NCBI GenBank assembly: GCA_022652815.1
Contig: JALCRR010000002.1
Coordinates: forward strand, 1 to 46,950
DNA: 46,950 bases
DNA from: Oscillibacter sp.
GTDB lineage: Bacteria; Bacillota; Clostridia; Oscillospirales; Oscillospiraceae
Direction of reading: 5' to 3'
Below, piece after piece: positions 23,430-32,151 of the stretch. The translations under genes and the position numbers were made by a program. Below the pieces are notes generated by a model. It was given only the letters and a program-made list of their open reading frames with translations. It did no database searches and had not been told where the DNA came from. Position 1 is the stretch's first letter. The number at the start of each line of letters is the position of its first letter.

Positions 23430-24224
23430 TCAGATATTGTCCGGGCCGGGGTCCCGGGGGACGATGCCAACGCCGGTTCCAGAGGTGCGCTTTGCCGTCT
23501 CGAAATAGCCCAGCTCTGAAAGATGGAAGGACGGCAGATAGAAAATTCCCACCGCCAGAACAATCACATCTTGAATTGCCACCGAAATCCATCCGGCCAG
23601 ATTCAGTCCCGGCAGCGTATAGACGTTGTACGCGGAGAGCTGGTAGGCAATTTGAAAATAGAGGGTTCCGCTGTTGGCCAACAGCATCCAGCCGATGTAG
23701 CTTAAGTCCAGTGCGAAAAGCTGACCCTTGTAGCCGAAGGTCTGCCGCTTGCTCATATTGATCGCGTCAAAGACGCTCATAGACGGATCTTCGCACAGGT
23801 TCAACACAGCGAAGCGGTAACGGTACAGGGCGATGAAGCCGGGCACGATGAACGCGAACGTCCACAGCGTGACAAACAGATACTCCACGGCGTACAGCTC
23901 AATAATCTTGCCCACGAAGGAAAAGCCATCGAACAGGGACAGCACCTCCACCCGCTCGCCCCGGCGAATGCCGAAGCAGTACAGGTATGCGCCCACGCCC
24001 AAAATCAGCACGACCAGATCGGTGAGGATCATGGTAAACAGGCCCAACGGATTTGAGAAGATGGTGGTCACACTGGAATCCCCCACGGCCACGGCGGAAG
24101 CGATATCCAGCGCCAGCATGATGCCCAGATACAGCGCGAAGAACGCCTTTGGTGAAACCTGCGCATCCCGGGCCAGCGTCTTTGCCTCTGATTTGATTTT
24201 TTTACGGTCTATGAATTCTGCCAT
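23430..24224 (-). CDS. DUF975-like integral membrane protein
   Basis: A 264-residue protein with a basic start (MAEFIDRKKIKSEAKTLARD) and about six membrane helices. The N-terminal amphipathic segment, the central region FAFIVPGFIALYRYRFAVLNLCEDPSMSV (split here for brevity: IVPGFIALYRYR and LCEDPSMS) and the following AINMSKRQTFGYKGQLFALDLSYIGW-type block (key residues SKR, GYKG, LS.IGW) are the features of DUF975 proteins. No function is known for the family. The ATG at 24224 follows GGAGG; the longer frame upstream is non-coding leader. It is transcribed away from the rnf operon. Confidence 0.8.
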   Translation of the reverse strand: MAEFIDRKKIKSEAKTLARDAQVSPKAFFALYLGIMLALDIASAVAVGDSSVTTIFSNPLGLFTMILTDLVVLILGVGAYLYCFGIRRGERVEVLSLFDGFSFVGKIIELYAVEYLFVTLWTFAFIVPGFIALYRYRFAVLNLCEDPSMSVFDAINMSKRQTFGYKGQLFALDLSYIGWMLLANSGTLYFQIAYQLSAYNVYTLPGLNLAGWISVAIQDVIVLAVGIFYLPSFHLSELGYFETAKRTSGTGVGIVPRDPGPDNI

Positions 24225-24419
24225 GGCGGAAACCTCCATAAAATGATTGGACGGACCTTCCTGCGATCTCTGTGAAAAGCAGTCTACCACAGGCGCGTGA
24301 AATTGGCAAGCAGCCGAAAGTCCCGACACAAGTCCGTAAAAGAATGGAATTTTTCGACAAAAGCGTAAAAATATTGTGAAAAAGCCAACGAAAAACCCAC
24401 AAAACTATTGTTCACAGTC

Positions 24420-24448
24420 TGGACATTTTTAAAATGCTGGTGTAAAAT
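24420..24448 (+). promoter_or_regulatory. promoter of the rnf operon
   Basis: TGGACA (24420-24425), 17 bases, TAAAAT (24443-24448), giving a leader of about 48 bases. The 24225-24419 spacer is AT-rich compared with the rest of the window and holds no gene. Confidence 0.75.
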
Positions 24449-24502
24449 TGAACGTAGTATGTGGTAGCATCTGCTGCCAAGAGTAAAAATGAGGTGAAGA
24501 CA

Positions 24503-25867
24503 ATGGCACAAGCTTTCTTTGGCGGCGTTCATCCCAATGATATGAAAGCCGCGACCAATGAAAAGGCCATCGAGCAGCTGGCTCCTCCAGCACAGGTGGT
24601 CATCCCCATGTCCATGCACTTCGGCGCACCGTGCACCCCCCTTGTTAAGGTCGGTGATCACGTAAAGGTGGGTCAGAAGATCGGTGAGACCCGTGGTCTG
24701 GGCGCACCCATTCATGCCAGCGTTTCCGGTGAGGTTGTGGCTGTGGAGCCCCGTCCCTATTCCATGGGCGGAGATATGATGGCAGTTGTCATCAGCAACG
24801 ACCAGAAGGATGAGCTGAGCGAAGAGGTCCAGGCTCCTGCTGATCCGAACGCACTGAGCGTTGAAGAAATGATCGAAATGGTCAAAAATGCCGGTATTGT
24901 CGGCATGGGCGGCGCAACGTTCCCGACCCACGTCAAGATTTCCGGCGGCATCGGCAAGGTGGACACCGTCATCATCAACGGTGCCGAGTGCGAGCCCTAT
25001 ATTACGGGCGACCATCGCACCATGCTGGAGCGTCCCGAGCAGATCATCGGCGGCTGTGTTTATCTGGCCAAGATGTTCGGCGTGGACAAGGTTGTCATCG
25101 GTGTCGAGGACAACAAGCAAAACGGCATCGACTCTCTGAACAAGTGCATTGCTGAAAAGCACGCTCCCGTCGTGGTGGAGCCGCTGCACTGCCGTTACCC
25201 CCAGGGCGGTGAGAAGCAGATCTGCCAGGCCATCACCGGCAAGCAGGTTCCTCCCGGAGGACTGCCCGCCGCCATCGGCTGCGCCGTGTTCAACATCAAC
25301 ACGACCTGCGCAATTTTCCGCGCCATTACCCAGGGCATGCCCGTTGTCCGCAAGATCGTCACGGTCTCCGGCTCCGGCGTCATCGACCCGAAGAATATCG
25401 AGTGCCCCATCGGCACCCCGGTTTCCAACCTGTTTGACGCCTGCGGCGGCCTAAAGGACGGCACCTACAAGCTGATTATGGGCGGTCCGATGATGGGCAT
25501 GGCACAGTACACGGCTGACGTTCCCGTTGGCAAGGGCACCGGCGCAATGCTGGCGTTCTGCGAAAACGAGGAGCAGACCATTGAGAATCCCCAGTGCATC
25601 CGCTGCGGCCGCTGCGTTTCCGCCTGCCCGATGCATCTGGAGCCCCTCATGCTGTACCAGTACACCAAGAAGAACATGCTCGAAGAGCTGGATGCCGCCC
25701 ATCTGATGGACTGCATGGAATGCGGCGCCTGCACGTACATCTGCCCGGCCCGTATGCACCTGACCCATCAGTTCAAGGTCGGCAAGCAGCTGCTGAAGAA
25801 CAAGATGGCCGCCGATAAGGCAGCCGCCGAAGCCAAAAAGGCTGCTGAAGAGAAGAAGGAGGCGTAA
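24503..25867 (+). CDS. rnfC: Rnf complex subunit RnfC
   Basis: A 454-residue peripheral subunit of the ferredoxin:NAD+ oxidoreductase (Rnf), which couples ferredoxin oxidation and NAD+ reduction to ion export. The N-terminal part has the biotin-like barrel (GAPIHASVSGEVVAVE), the middle the NADH/FMN-binding region with GMGGATFPTHVK (about residues 135-146) and GAECEPYI. Two [4Fe-4S] motifs, CIRCGRCVSACP (about 367-378) and CMECGACTYICP, lie near the end. A Lys/Ala-rich tail follows. The ATG at 24503 follows GAGGTGA. It is first of six rnf genes with short gaps. Confidence 0.97.
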   Translation: MAQAFFGGVHPNDMKAATNEKAIEQLAPPAQVVIPMSMHFGAPCTPLVKVGDHVKVGQKIGETRGLGAPIHASVSGEVVAVEPRPYSMGGDMMAVVISNDQKDELSEEVQAPADPNALSVEEMIEMVKNAGIVGMGGATFPTHVKISGGIGKVDTVIINGAECEPYITGDHRTMLERPEQIIGGCVYLAKMFGVDKVVIGVEDNKQNGIDSLNKCIAEKHAPVVVEPLHCRYPQGGEKQICQAITGKQVPPGGLPAAIGCAVFNINTTCAIFRAITQGMPVVRKIVTVSGSGVIDPKNIECPIGTPVSNLFDACGGLKDGTYKLIMGGPMMGMAQYTADVPVGKGTGAMLAFCENEEQTIENPQCIRCGRCVSACPMHLEPLMLYQYTKKNMLEELDAAHLMDCMECGACTYICPARMHLTHQFKVGKQLLKNKMAADKAAAEAKKAAEEKKEA

Positions 25868-25869
25868 GA

Positions 25870-26901
25870 ATGACTGATTATAAGAATCTGAAGCTGATTG
25901 CGACTTCTTCTCCTCATATCCGCAATGCTGAGAATACCAAGTCCATCATGCTCGACGTGATTATTGCCCTGATTCCGGCTCTGGCCTTTGGCATCTGGAA
26001 TTTCGGCTTCCGCGCCCTGACGGTGACCTGCGTTTCCGTTATCGGCTGTATTTTCTGGGAATGGCTGTACCGCAAGATTCTCAACAAGCCCCAGTCCATC
26101 GGTGATCTCTCCGCTGTTGTCACCGGTATCCTGCTGGCGTTTGTTTGCCCCGTCACCATTGGCTACTGGCAGATCCTCATCGGCGATTTCTTTGCCATCG
26201 TGATCACCAAGCAGCTCTTCGGCGGCATCGGCAAAAACTTCTTGAACCCCGCTCTGGTTGGCCGTGCTGCTATGCTGGCATCCTGGGCAGGCTCCATGAC
26301 CTCTTGGGTCACCCCGAACACCTGGGCCAAGGTTGTGGGCTCCAATGCTGACATCACCACCGCTGCCACCCCGCTGTCCATGCTGAAGGGCGACGACATT
26401 GCCGCTTCCTTCGCCAGCTTGAAGGATACATATTCTATTATGGACATGTTCCTGGGCAAGATCGGTGGCTCCCTGGGTGAAGTTTCTGCCCTGCTGCTGA
26501 TTCTGGGCGGCGTGTATCTGCTAGTCCGCAAGGTCATCACCTGGCAGATCCCCGTGTGCTATATCGCCACGGTTGCTGTTTTGACCCTGCTCTTCCCCCG
26601 CGGCGGTGCCGGCGGTGTCGAGTGGATGCTGTACAACCTGTTTGGCGGCGGCTTGATGCTCGGTGCCTTCTTCATGGCAACCGACTATTCTTCCTCCCCC
26701 ATCACTGCAAAGGGACAGGTGATCTACGGCATCGGCTGCGGCCTGTTCACCGTGTTCATCCGTTATTTCGGCTCCTACAACGAAGGCGTCTGCTATTCCA
26801 TCATGGTCATGAACTGCTTTGCATGCTTGATTGACCGGAACGTCAAGCCCACCCGTTTTGGTGTCGTAAAATCCGATAAGAAGGAGGCGGCAGCGAAATG
26901 A
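25870..26901 (+). CDS. rnfD: Rnf complex subunit RnfD
   Basis: A 343-residue membrane subunit with about nine helices. The covalent-flavin site is the Thr in DITTAATPLSML (about residues 161-172), as in Na+-NQR subunit B and RnfD. GKNFLNPALVGRAAML is another family landmark. The start lies two bases after the rnfC stop, with GGAGG inside the end of rnfC. It forms the ion channel half with RnfA, E and G in the membrane. Confidence 0.96.
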   Translation: MTDYKNLKLIATSSPHIRNAENTKSIMLDVIIALIPALAFGIWNFGFRALTVTCVSVIGCIFWEWLYRKILNKPQSIGDLSAVVTGILLAFVCPVTIGYWQILIGDFFAIVITKQLFGGIGKNFLNPALVGRAAMLASWAGSMTSWVTPNTWAKVVGSNADITTAATPLSMLKGDDIAASFASLKDTYSIMDMFLGKIGGSLGEVSALLLILGGVYLLVRKVITWQIPVCYIATVAVLTLLFPRGGAGGVEWMLYNLFGGGLMLGAFFMATDYSSSPITAKGQVIYGIGCGLFTVFIRYFGSYNEGVCYSIMVMNCFACLIDRNVKPTRFGVVKSDKKEAAAK

Positions 26902-27521
26902 GTAAAGAAGCCAAGGAAAAGATCGACATGGACCCGAAGTACATCATCAAACTGACCGTTACCCTGCTGATTACCTGCGTCGTTGTCGCCGGCATTCTGG
27001 GTTATGTCAACAGCATTACCGCCGGCCCCATTGCCGACGCAAATGCAGAAAAGACCAACACCGCTCTGGCTGCCGTGTTCCCCGATGCCGCTGCTCCCGA
27101 ATTCCCCGAGGTGGAGATCAGCGACGACATGGCTGCTGCTGCCACCGGTTACAGCGCAACGCTGGAAAATGTCTATGAAGTGCAGGACGGCGGCTCTACC
27201 GTCGGCCACGCAGTCAAGATCATTGCCGCCGGCTCTCAAGGCAACATTGAAATGGTCGTCGGTGTGGACGCAGACGGTGTGATCACCGGTGTTTCCATCG
27301 TCTCCAACTCCGAAACCTCCGGCATCGGCTCCAAGGTCATGGCAAACACTGCCTTGCCCTCCGGCACCGGTGTCCTGGATCAGTTTATCGGCAAGGCCAC
27401 TTCTGACCAGCCTTTGAAGGTTGGCTCCAATGTGGACGCCATCTCCGGCGCAACGGTTTCTTCCAAGGGCGTGACCAAGGGCGTTAACGGCGCTCTGGCA
27501 GCCGTGGAAGCCATCGGCTAA
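26898..27521 (+). CDS. rnfG: Rnf complex subunit RnfG
   Basis: A 207-residue protein with one N-terminal membrane helix (about residues 15-37) and an extracytoplasmic domain. The flavin is attached to Thr in SGATVSSKGVTKGV near residue 184, the standard SGAT motif. Its start overlaps the rnfD stop (ATGA), indicating coupled translation. It passes electrons within the complex between RnfD and the membrane iron centre. Confidence 0.96.
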   Translation: MSKEAKEKIDMDPKYIIKLTVTLLITCVVVAGILGYVNSITAGPIADANAEKTNTALAAVFPDAAAPEFPEVEISDDMAAAATGYSATLENVYEVQDGGSTVGHAVKIIAAGSQGNIEMVVGVDADGVITGVSIVSNSETSGIGSKVMANTALPSGTGVLDQFIGKATSDQPLKVGSNVDAISGATVSSKGVTKGVNGALAAVEAIG

Positions 27522-27540
27522 GAAAGGGGGAGTTACAATT

Positions 27541-28173
27541 ATGAACTTCGGAAAACAGTTTAAGGAAGGTCTGATTACCAACAACCCCGTTCTGGTGCAG
27601 CTGCTGGGTATGTGCTCCACCATGGCAATCACCACCTCGTTCTTTAACGGTCTGGGCATGGGCGTCGCCGTTTTGGTGATCTTGACCCTGTCCAACATCA
27701 TCATCGCCGCGATCCGGAAAATCGTGCCGGACAAGATTCGTATCGCCATGTTCATCGTGGTCATCGCCGGTTTCGTTACCGTGGTTGACTTGATCCTCAA
27801 GGCATTCGTTCCTGCCCTGTCCGAGTCTCTGGGCGTGTTCATTCCCCTAATCGTCGTGAACTGCATCATCCTGGGCCGTGCTGAGGCGTTTGCCTATAAG
27901 AATGGCGTCCTGGCTTCCGCAGTGGACGGCATCTGCCAGGGCATTGGCTACACCATCGTCCTGCTGATTATGTGCATCATCCGCGAACTGCTGGGCTCCG
28001 GCACCTTCGGCGGCGGCCTTTTAAACGGCGGCGCTGGCCTGCGTCTCATTCCCGAGCAGTTTGGCATTAAGATCCTGACGCTGCCTGTCGGCGGCTTCAT
28101 CGTTCTGGGCGTGCTGATTGCCGCTATGCAGTGGGCTCTCGCCAGACCTAAGAAGAAGGAGGAGAGCAAGTAA
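27541..28173 (+). CDS. rnfE: Rnf complex subunit RnfE
   Basis: A 210-residue six-helix membrane subunit. [17 protein letters not shown] near the start and the cysteine-bearing [14 protein letters not shown] (about residues 103-116) are family signatures; the Cys is one of those holding the intramembrane iron centre shared with RnfA. GGGGGAG-like purines precede the ATG. It overlaps rnfA by one base. Confidence 0.96.
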   Translation: MNFGKQFKEGLITNNPVLVQLLGMCSTMAITTSFFNGLGMGVAVLVILTLSNIIIAAIRKIVPDKIRIAMFIVVIAGFVTVVDLILKAFVPALSESLGVFIPLIVVNCIILGRAEAFAYKNGVLASAVDGICQGIGYTIVLLIMCIIRELLGSGTFGGGLLNGGAGLRLIPEQFGIKILTLPVGGFIVLGVLIAAMQWALARPKKKEESK

Positions 28174-28763
28174 TGAGTATTACAGGCCTTCTGTCCATCG
28201 CGCTGGGCGCGATTCTGGTCAACAACTTCATTTTCTCTCAGTTCCTGGGCTGCTGCCCGTTCCTGGGCGTTTCCAAGAAGCTGGACACCGCTGTCGGCAT
28301 GGGCATCGCCGTGACCTTCGTCATGGGTCTTGCCTCCGCCATCACCTGGATTGTCAACGAGTTCATTCTGGTCAAATTTGGCCTGGAGTTTATGCAGACC
28401 GTTGCCTTCATCCTGGTCATCGCAGCACTGGTTCAGTTCATCGAAATGTTCCTGCAGAAGTCTATGCCCTCCCTGTACACCGCACTGGGCATCTATCTGC
28501 CGCTGATTACCACCAACTGCGCTGTTCTGGGCGTGGCTCTGCTGAACATCCAGAGCAACTACAACTTCATCGAGTCTGTGGTCTACGGCATCACCGGCGG
28601 CCTGGGCTTCCTGCTGGCAATCGTTCTGTTCGCGGCTGTGCGGGAGCGCAACGTATTCGCCGATTGTCCCAAGTGCTTTGAGGGCTTCCCCATCGCACTG
28701 ATCACTGCCGGTCTGATGGCTCTTAGCTTTATGGGCTTCTCCGGCCTGTCCGTTTGGGGCTAA
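28173..28763 (+). CDS. rnfA: Rnf complex subunit RnfA
   Basis: A 196-residue six-helix membrane subunit. [20 protein letters not shown] (about residues 16-35) and [13 protein letters not shown] (about 109-121) are the RnfA signatures, including the cysteines of the intramembrane Fe site formed with RnfE. The ATG overlaps the rnfE TAA. Ion-type (Na+ or H+) cannot be told by eye. Confidence 0.96.
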   Translation: MSITGLLSIALGAILVNNFIFSQFLGCCPFLGVSKKLDTAVGMGIAVTFVMGLASAITWIVNEFILVKFGLEFMQTVAFILVIAALVQFIEMFLQKSMPSLYTALGIYLPLITTNCAVLGVALLNIQSNYNFIESVVYGITGGLGFLLAIVLFAAVRERNVFADCPKCFEGFPIALITAGLMALSFMGFSGLSVWG

Positions 28764-28778
28764 GGAGGGAGAAACATT

Positions 28779-29669
28779 ATGAATACAATTGTAATTGCCA
28801 TTCTGGTGCTCGGCATCATGGGTGGTGTGTTCGGTCTGATTCTGGCCATTGCCTCCAAGGTTTTCGCTGTTAAGACCGATCCCCGTCTGCCCGAGATCAT
28901 GGAGCACCTTGCCGGCGCAAACTGCGGCGGCTGCGGCTATGCCGGCTGCTCTGACTGCGCCGCTCACATTCTGGACGGCACCGCTCCCGTCAGCGCCTGC
29001 GCTCCTGCAGGTGCCGAAAATGCGGCTGCCATCGCCGAGATCATGGGCGTCTCCGCCGGCTCCAGCGAAAAGATGGTCGCTTTCGTCCGCTGCAACGGCG
29101 GTACGAACGCCTCTAAGCGCTTCGAGTATCGCGGCGTGAAGGACTGCATCGGCGCCACCAAGGTTGCCGCCGGTCCTCTGGACTGCTCCTTTGGCTGCCT
29201 GGGCTTCGGTTCCTGCGTGTCCGCCTGCATGTTTGATGCGATGCACATCGGCCCCAACGGCTCTGCCGTGGTCGATCCCGACAAGTGCACCAACTGCCAG
29301 GCCTGCGCCAAGGCCTGCCCCCGTAAGCTGATTACCTCCGTGCCTTACGCTTCCAAGGTTCACGTTGCCTGCTCCAACAAGGAAAAGGGCAAGGCTGCCA
29401 TGAGCGTGTGCAAGGCTTCCTGCATCGGCTGCGGCCTGTGCGAGAAGAACTGCAAGTTCGATGCCATCCACGTGGTGGACGGCGTGGCCGTTGTGGATTA
29501 CGCCAAGTGCAAGGGCTGCAAGATCTGCACCAAGGTTTGCCCGCGCGACGCCATCTCCCCCATCGCAACGAAAGAGGAGAAGGACAAGTTCAAGGCAATT
29601 CAGAAGGCACAGGCCGAGAAGAAGGCTGCTGCCGCCGCTGCGGCTGCGGAAGCTCCCAAGGCCGAGTAA
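28779..29669 (+). CDS. rnfB: Rnf complex subunit RnfB
   Basis: A 296-residue ferredoxin-entry subunit. One N-terminal membrane helix (residues 3-25) is followed by the CGGCGYAGCSDCA cluster (about residues 48-60) and several ferredoxin-type motifs: CSFGCLGFGSC, CTNCQACAKACP, CIGCGLCEKNC and CKGCKICTKVCP. That is the multi-cluster clostridial form. The end is an Ala/Lys-rich tail, like that of RnfC. GGAGGGAG precedes the ATG, and a strong terminator closes the operon at 29683. Confidence 0.97.
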   Translation: MNTIVIAILVLGIMGGVFGLILAIASKVFAVKTDPRLPEIMEHLAGANCGGCGYAGCSDCAAHILDGTAPVSACAPAGAENAAAIAEIMGVSAGSSEKMVAFVRCNGGTNASKRFEYRGVKDCIGATKVAAGPLDCSFGCLGFGSCVSACMFDAMHIGPNGSAVVDPDKCTNCQACAKACPRKLITSVPYASKVHVACSNKEKGKAAMSVCKASCIGCGLCEKNCKFDAIHVVDGVAVVDYAKCKGCKICTKVCPRDAISPIATKEEKDKFKAIQKAQAEKKAAAAAAAAEAPKAE

Positions 29670-29682
29670 CTTTTACCAAGGA

Positions 29683-29720
29683 AAAGAGTTCCGAATTCTT
29701 TGAATTCGGAACTCTTTTTT
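29683..29720 (+). terminator. rnf operon terminator
   Basis: Perfect 16-bp stem AAAGAGTTCCGAATTC / GAATTCGGAACTCTTT with loop TTT, followed by T residues. Confidence 0.92.
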
Positions 29721-29731
29721 CTCTTTTTCTC

Positions 29732-29760
29732 TTGTATTCCGTTCTATTCCGGATTATGAT
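29732..29760 (+). promoter_or_regulatory. promoter of the folT-folC transcript
   Basis: TTGTAT (29732-29737), 17 bases, TATGAT (29755-29760), just upstream of the THF aptamer. Confidence 0.7.
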
Positions 29761-29772
29761 AGTTCCATTCAA

Positions 29773-29871
29773 GGCAGAGTAGAAACACATGTGATAGTGC
29801 CGGGAAAACGGGGAGTTGTTTTCCGGACGAAAGGGCATTTGCCCGCAGTATGTGTTTTGCATCCCGCTGCC
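29773..29871 (+). ncRNA. tetrahydrofolate (THF) riboswitch
   Basis: The aptamer opens with GGCAG pairing CTGCC at 29867-29871 (P1), then AGTAG, then P2 formed by AAACACAT (29783-29790) and ATGTGTTT (29850-29857), an internal GTGCCGGGAAAACGGGGAG block, and the diagnostic TTTGCATCC just before the closing strand. These are the conserved THF-I features. The genes behind it, folT and folC, are known THF-riboswitch targets. Downstream, CTCCTCAAAGTG (29884-29895) can pair with CACTTGAAGGAG (29921-29932), hiding the folT ribosome site, so control is probably at translation; that pairing is my inference. Confidence 0.9.
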
Positions 29872-29941
29872 GCATACGAGGGTCTCCTCAAAGTGCGGCA
29901 TCCCGAAAGGGAACTGCCAACACTTGAAGGAGGTCTTTTTT

Positions 29942-30547
29942 ATGCCCAAAAACGATTCCTTTTTCCAGGAGGGCCAGCCATTTTTCCGCAGCGGAAAGCA
30001 TTTCTATGGCAACGTCCGCATTCTCTGCCGTCTCTCCATCTTGACGGCGCTGTATGTCCTTTTGACCATGGTCTCTATCCGCGCCGGCAACCTGCGGATT
30101 ACCTTCGCGTCGCTGCCCCTTGTGGTCTGCGCGCTGCTCTTCGGCCCGTGGCAAGCTGCCACCGTGGCGCTGATGGGCGAGTTCATGAACCAGATGCTCT
30201 CCTACGGCTTCACAGCTACCACGGCGCTGTGGCTGATTCCCCCTGCTGTCCGCGCGCTTGTGATTGGCGCGGCCGCCGTCCGGGCTTCTTCCGCCCGCCG
30301 GATGCCGGAGGATCGCCCCGTCTTTTGCTATGTGGTGTGCGCGCTGGCGGCGATTGCCACCACGGTGTGCAACACGGCGGTCATCTGCGTAGACGCTCTG
30401 ATTTACCACTATTTTACCCCGGTTTTGATTTACGGTGATCTGCTCGTCCGGCTAGGAACCGGCCTTTTGACCTCTGTGGTGGTCGCCTCTGTCGCCATGC
30501 CGCTGACGCATCTGCTGCGCCGGCAGCAGACCGCCCGAAGCCTGTAA
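29942..30547 (+). CDS. folT: folate ECF transporter S component FolT
   Basis: A 201-residue membrane protein with a hydrophilic N-terminus and six helices. Helix 1 (ILTALYVLLTMVSIRAGNLR), the following ITFASLPLVVCALLFGPW and the EFMNQMLSYGFT segment match FolT-type S components, which capture folate for the shared ECF motor. AAGGAGGT precedes the ATG at 29942, so the longer frame from 29816, which crosses the riboswitch, is not coding. A THF riboswitch upstream and folC downstream give independent support. Confidence 0.93.
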   Translation: MPKNDSFFQEGQPFFRSGKHFYGNVRILCRLSILTALYVLLTMVSIRAGNLRITFASLPLVVCALLFGPWQAATVALMGEFMNQMLSYGFTATTALWLIPPAVRALVIGAAAVRASSARRMPEDRPVFCYVVCALAAIATTVCNTAVICVDALIYHYFTPVLIYGDLLVRLGTGLLTSVVVASVAMPLTHLLRRQQTARSL

Positions 30548-30563
30548 TTAGGAGGGATTATCC

Positions 30564-31838
30564 GTGAATGCCGCCGAAGCCATTGAATACGTCCACACCT
30601 GTCACTGGCAGGCAAGTGTGCCGGGACTGGACCGCATCCGCACGCTGCTGGCAGCTCTGGGAAATCCTCAGCAGGGGCAAAAGTTCGTCCATGTAGCCGG
30701 AACCGACGGCAAAGGCAGCACCTGCGCCATGCTCTCCTCCATCCTCTGCGCCGCCGGGTATCGGGTGGGTCTGAACACTTCCCCGTATCTGGAGGTATTC
30801 AACGAGCGCATTCGACTGAACGGGCAGAACATTCCGGACGCCGATTTGGCCTCCCTTTTCACGGAAATTCTCCCGCTGGCCGACGCTATGGCCGACCGTC
30901 CCAACGAATTTGAGCTGATTACCGCTGCGGCGCTGCTGTACTTCCGCCGTCAAAATTGCGACATTTCCGTGCTGGAGGTCGGCATGGGCGGCGAAAAAGA
31001 CGCCTCCAACGTGATTGACGTACCGGAGGCGGCTGTCATTACCGCCATGGGCTGGGACCATGTGAAAGAGTTGGGCCCCACCATGGCCGACATCGCCTCC
31101 GCCAAGGCCGGAATCATCAAGCCCGGCGGAGCCGTGGTCAGCTACGGCGGCGTACCGGAGGCGGACGCGGTGATTCGCCGCACCTGCGCGGAAAAGCGCG
31201 CCTCGCTCACCGAGGTGGATTTTTTCCGCCTGCACCTCTCCAGCGTCGCACCCGATGGCTGCCGCTTTAATTTTTTCCCCTGGGAAAACCTGTTTCTCCC
31301 TCTGGGCGGAGCCTATCAGCCCAAGAATGCCGCCACAGCCCTAACCGCAGTGGAAGTCCTTCGGGCCAAGGGCTGGCGCATTTCCGATGACGCCGTCCGT
31401 ACAGGACTTGCCGAAGCCCGCTGGCCGGGACGGTTTGAGCTGCTGCACCGCCGCCCCGATTTTCTGTTGGATGGCGCCCACAATCCCCACGGCATGGCCG
31501 CCGCAGTGGAAAGCATTCGGGTGTGCTACCCCGGGCGCAAGCTCGTCTTTCTGGTAGGCGCCATGGCCGACAAGGATGTCAGCCACATGATGACGCTCCT
31601 TTCCCCTCTGGCGCAGAGCTTTTTTACCGTTCGCCCGGACAACCCCCGCGCCATGAGCGCCGAAGCGCTGCGAGATCTGTTGGCTCCCGCCGGCATCCCG
31701 GTCACTGCCTGTGAAAAAGTGGACTCCGCCGTCCACGCAGCCGTTTCCGCCGCCGGGAAGGACGGTGTGGTCTGCGCCCTGGGCTCCCTCTACCTCTCCG
31801 CCGCTGTGCGGAGGGCTGTGGCGGCGCTGCCGGACTGA
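30564..31838 (+). CDS. folC: folylpolyglutamate synthase / dihydrofolate synthase
   Basis: A 424-residue Mur-ligase-like enzyme that adds glutamates to folates (and may make dihydrofolate from dihydropteroate), which traps imported folate in the cell. The ATP loop is HVAGTDGKGSTCAML (about residues 43-57), followed by SPYLEVFNERIRLNG, VGMGGEKDASN (the family usually has GGRxDATN; here Lys replaces Arg), and GWDHVKELG. The ligase C-domain has LLDGAHNPHG. The start is a GTG at 30564, eight bases after AGGAGGG, 16 bases after folT. Confidence 0.93.
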   Translation: MNAAEAIEYVHTCHWQASVPGLDRIRTLLAALGNPQQGQKFVHVAGTDGKGSTCAMLSSILCAAGYRVGLNTSPYLEVFNERIRLNGQNIPDADLASLFTEILPLADAMADRPNEFELITAAALLYFRRQNCDISVLEVGMGGEKDASNVIDVPEAAVITAMGWDHVKELGPTMADIASAKAGIIKPGGAVVSYGGVPEADAVIRRTCAEKRASLTEVDFFRLHLSSVAPDGCRFNFFPWENLFLPLGGAYQPKNAATALTAVEVLRAKGWRISDDAVRTGLAEARWPGRFELLHRRPDFLLDGAHNPHGMAAAVESIRVCYPGRKLVFLVGAMADKDVSHMMTLLSPLAQSFFTVRPDNPRAMSAEALRDLLAPAGIPVTACEKVDSAVHAAVSAAGKDGVVCALGSLYLSAAVRRAVAALPD

Positions 31839-31859
31839 AATTTTCGCGGATTTTTCGAT

Positions 31860-31893
31860 AGCCTGTGTGCGTCTCCCACATTGGGAGACGCAC
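31860..31893 (+). repeat. hairpin element, copy 1
   Basis: First copy of a 34-base element (AGCCTGTGTGCGTCTCCC, then ACATT, then GGGAGACGCAC). In this copy the inverted repeat extends to a perfect 15-bp stem, TGTGTGCGTCTCCCA (31864-31878), loop CAT, TGGGAGACGCACACA (31882-31896). The second copy is at 32051-32084 with one base changed (T to C). Confidence 0.85.
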
Positions 31894-31896
31894 ACA

Positions 31897-31924
31897 GCGT
31901 GGCGAACACGTCTTTTCGCCACGC
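31897..31924 (+). repeat. stem-loop directly after hairpin copy 1
   Basis: Perfect 10-bp stem GCGTGGCGAA / TTCGCCACGC with an eight-base loop, abutting the previous hairpin without any spacer base. Confidence 0.7.
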
Positions 31925-31930
31925 TAAGCA

Positions 31931-31967
31931 AGATTTGTTGAACTCATAAAAGTTCAACAAATCTTTT
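31931..31967 (+). terminator. intrinsic terminator of the folT-folC transcript
   Basis: Stem AGATTTGTTGAACT / AGTTCAACAAATCT with a six-base loop, followed by TTTAATT. It is the hairpin of the cluster with the best T tract on the plus strand. Confidence 0.75.
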
Positions 31968-31975
31968 AATTGAAA

Positions 31976-32006
31976 ACGAGAGGAACCCTTCCTGGGTTCC
32001 TCTCGT
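31976..32006 (+). repeat. stem-loop between the two hairpin copies
   Basis: Perfect 13-bp stem ACGAGAGGAACCC / GGGTTCCTCTCGT with loop TTCCT and no T run on the plus strand. Confidence 0.7.
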
Positions 32007-32050
32007 AGCTCTCTTCCTTCCCGTTTTCTGAAATCTTAGGGTTTTGGGGC

Positions 32051-32084
32051 AGCCTGTGTGCGTCTCCCACATCGGGAGACGCAC
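32051..32084 (+). repeat. hairpin element, copy 2
   Basis: Second copy of the 34-base element at 31860-31893, identical except one loop-proximal base. The stem here is 11 bp (GTGCGTCTCCC / GGGAGACGCAC), followed by CTTTCTTTTTCT, so this copy can also act as a terminator before hrcA. Confidence 0.85.
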
Positions 32085-32151
32085 CTTTCTTTTTCTCCAA
32101 ATTGTTCTTAATTTTGTTGCGTTTTGTTCACAAATTGTTTATATCCGAACA

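Noticed and set aside
24373..24418. Possible Rex (NADH-sensing) operator upstream of rnfC
   Set aside because: TGTGAA and TTCACA halves are 30 bases apart, far from the contiguous palindrome that Rex needs.
27948..29471. 507-codon minus-strand frame opposite rnfE-rnfA-rnfB
   Set aside because: Spans three real genes on the other strand and has no coding features.
31860..32084. CRISPR-like array
   Set aside because: Only two copies of one repeat, far apart, with unrelated hairpins between them rather than regular spacers.
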